Shown: in pieces, positions 22,216 to 22,910 of the stretch | Layout: every line of letters starts with the position of its first letter | Numbering within the stretch: position 1 is the stretch's first letter | Source: Saccoglossus kowalevskii | Lineage: Eukaryota > Hemichordata > Enteropneusta > Harrimaniidae | Length of the DNA stretch: 22,910 nt | NCBI RefSeq assembly: GCF_000003605.2 | Contig: NW_003110449.1 | Coordinates: 1-22,910, forward strand | Reading direction: 5' to 3' | Notes under the pieces: generated by a model | Database searches by the model: none | What the model saw: only the letters and a program-made list of their open reading frames with translations | What the model was told of the DNA's origin: nothing | Position numbers and translations under genes: made by a program

Positions 22216-22677
22216 TTACCACGTACATGAGCCACCATAATTTACCACGTACAGGAATCACCTTAATTTACCACATACAGGAATCACTTTAATTTACCAC
22301 CTACAGGAACCACCTTAATTTACCACCTACATAAGTCACCTTAATTTACCACCTACAGGAATCACCTTAATTTACCACCTACATGAGTCACCTTAATTTA
22401 CCATCCACCTACAGGAACCACCTTAGTTTCCCACATACATGAACCACCTTAATTTACCACCTACAGGAACCACCTTAATTTACCACATACATGAGCCACC
22501 TTAATTTACCACCTACAGGAATCACCTTAATTTATCACCTACAGGAATCACCTTAATTTACCATCTACAGGAATCACCTTAATTTACTACCTACATGAAT
22601 CACCTTAATTTACCACCTACAGGAATCACCTTAATTTACCACCTACAGGAATCACCTTAATTTACCACCTACAGGAA
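22093..22677 (+). repeat. Copy 2 of the window-start block (361-1003)
   Basis: The markers AATTAACC (22187), CCATAATTTACC (22235), TAAGTC, TGAGTCA (22384), the 30-bp CCATCC unit (about 22399), TTAGTTTCCCACATAC and TACTACC follow the same order as at 361-1003. Two units present at about 540-591 are absent here. The match fails at about 22678. Confidence 0.85.
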
Positions 22678-22742
22678 TCACCTTAATTTACCACCTACAT
22701 GAATCACCTTAATTTACCACCTACAGGAATCACCTTAATTTA

Positions 22743-22910
22743 CCACCTACAGGAATCACCTTAATTTACCAACTACAGAAACCACCTTAATTGACCACCT
22801 ACAGGAACCACCTTAATTTACCACCTACATGAATCACTTTAATTTACCACCTACAGGAGTCACCCTAATTTACCACCTACAGAATCACTTTAATTTACCA
22901 CCTACAGGAA
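22743..22910 (+). repeat. Copy of 16885-17052 at the right edge
   Basis: CAACTACAG (22770), TTGACCACC, a TGAATCACTTT unit, GGAGTCACCC and a 25-bp CTACAGAATC unit follow the order seen at 16912-17040, at an offset of 5858. The window ends inside the array, so the true right boundary is not seen. Confidence 0.8.

Larger units (their letters stand above)
1..22910 (+). repeat. 26-bp satellite array, about 880 tandem units filling the window
   Basis: Every part of the window is a head-to-tail repeat of a 26-bp unit made of CACCTACAGGAAT then CACCTTAATTTAC. The period is read directly: the CTAC at 181 recurs at 207, and so on throughout. All units lie in the same orientation; no reverse-complement stretch was seen. 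The consensus is 9 A, 8 C, 2 G and 7 T, with no CpG. Unit length changes occur as +4 (30 bp), -1 (25 bp) and -12 (14 bp). The forward strand has a stop in TTAATT in nearly every unit; the reverse strand has stops in TGTAGG and GGTAAATTAAGG. With 26 = 2 modulo 3 these hit every frame about every 78 bases, so the array is non-coding. Its extent beyond either edge is unknown. The family is not recognised; a eukaryotic satellite is the natural class. Confidence 0.98.

Noticed and set aside
1-22910. CRISPR array
   Set aside because: Repeats are directly head to tail with no unique spacers between them; the unit itself is the whole period.
1-22910. Repeat-protein gene or long open reading frame
   Set aside because: A 26-bp unit shifts frame each time. 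TAA (or TGA/TAG variants) in TTAATT on the + strand, and TAG, TAA and TGA on the - strand, therefore close all frames about every 78 bases. Local loss of one stop (CCTTTATTT) only lengthens a frame to some tens of codons.
1-22910. Plasmid iterons or a replication origin
   Set aside because: Iterons are a few copies of about 20 bp next to a replication gene; here there are about 880 copies and no gene. Nothing else in the window points to a bacterial origin.
1-22910. Telomeric repeats
   Set aside because: The unit is 26 bp and has no short G-rich telomere motif on either strand.
1-22910. Human satellite II/III (GGAAT)n
   Set aside because: GGAAT occurs once in many units but never in the tandem 5-bp pattern; the period is 26.
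1-22910. Centromere protein B box
   Set aside because: No unit contains the CpG-bearing core of that box; CpG is almost absent from the array.
1-22910. G-quadruplex-forming region on the - strand
   Set aside because: The - strand has only GG pairs with uneven, partly long loops and no GGG runs; at best a weak two-layer structure, not worth a feature.
1-22910. Promoters, terminators, tRNA, rRNA or other RNA genes
   Set aside because: No such structure can be separated from the repeat; any A/T-rich box match recurs in every unit and carries no information.

Overview
The whole 22,910-base window is one uninterrupted satellite-type tandem array. The basic unit is 26 bp, read on the + strand as two 13-base halves, CACCTACAGGAAT followed by CACCTTAATTTAC. 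It is repeated roughly 880 times, always in the same direction. I see no unique sequence, protein-coding gene, RNA gene, transposon or inverted segment. Because 26 is not a multiple of 3, the stop codons carried by each unit fall in all frames on both strands about every 78 bases, so nothing protein-like can be read through the array.

Organism: an array this long of a short, AT-rich, CpG-free unit fits eukaryotic heterochromatin (pericentromeric, subtelomeric or another satellite block). I do not recognise the satellite family and cannot place it in a species. The consensus is 10/26 G+C, with 8 C but only 2 G on the + strand, so the strand bias is strong and constant along the window.

Layout: the units are not identical. 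They fall into recurring variant classes, differing mainly at the bases after CACCTACA (GGAATC, GGAACC, TGAATC, TGAACC, TGAGCC, TGAGTC, TAAGTC, GAAACC). There are also about 32 units of 30 bp (+4), several of 25 bp (-1) and four of 14 bp (-12). Strings of these variants recur in the same order, so the array is a mosaic of higher-order repeats. Region 1171-4907 holds three tandem copies of a large block (802-bp then 1508-bp spacing). Region 4309-5512 is a 602-bp block in tandem. Region 5513-11160 carries scattered re-copies of a marker cassette. Region 11161-22910 is made of long blocks found two to four times at spacings of 1746, 2864, 3098, 3257, 5450, 5858 and about 6900 bases. The start of the window (361-1003) reappears near its end (22093-22677).

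Two short stretches (about 12295-12535 and 22049-22215) are riddled with single-base losses, mostly one C of a CC pair. Both can be compared with intact twin copies elsewhere in the window. The second lies exactly where two different long copies meet (about 22090). These look more like low-quality consensus or an assembly join than biology, so array length and order across those points should be treated with caution.

I found no evidence of a new functional system. The main interest is the nested higher-order structure, the linked variant markers, the hidden 13-bp half-period and the two suspect patches.
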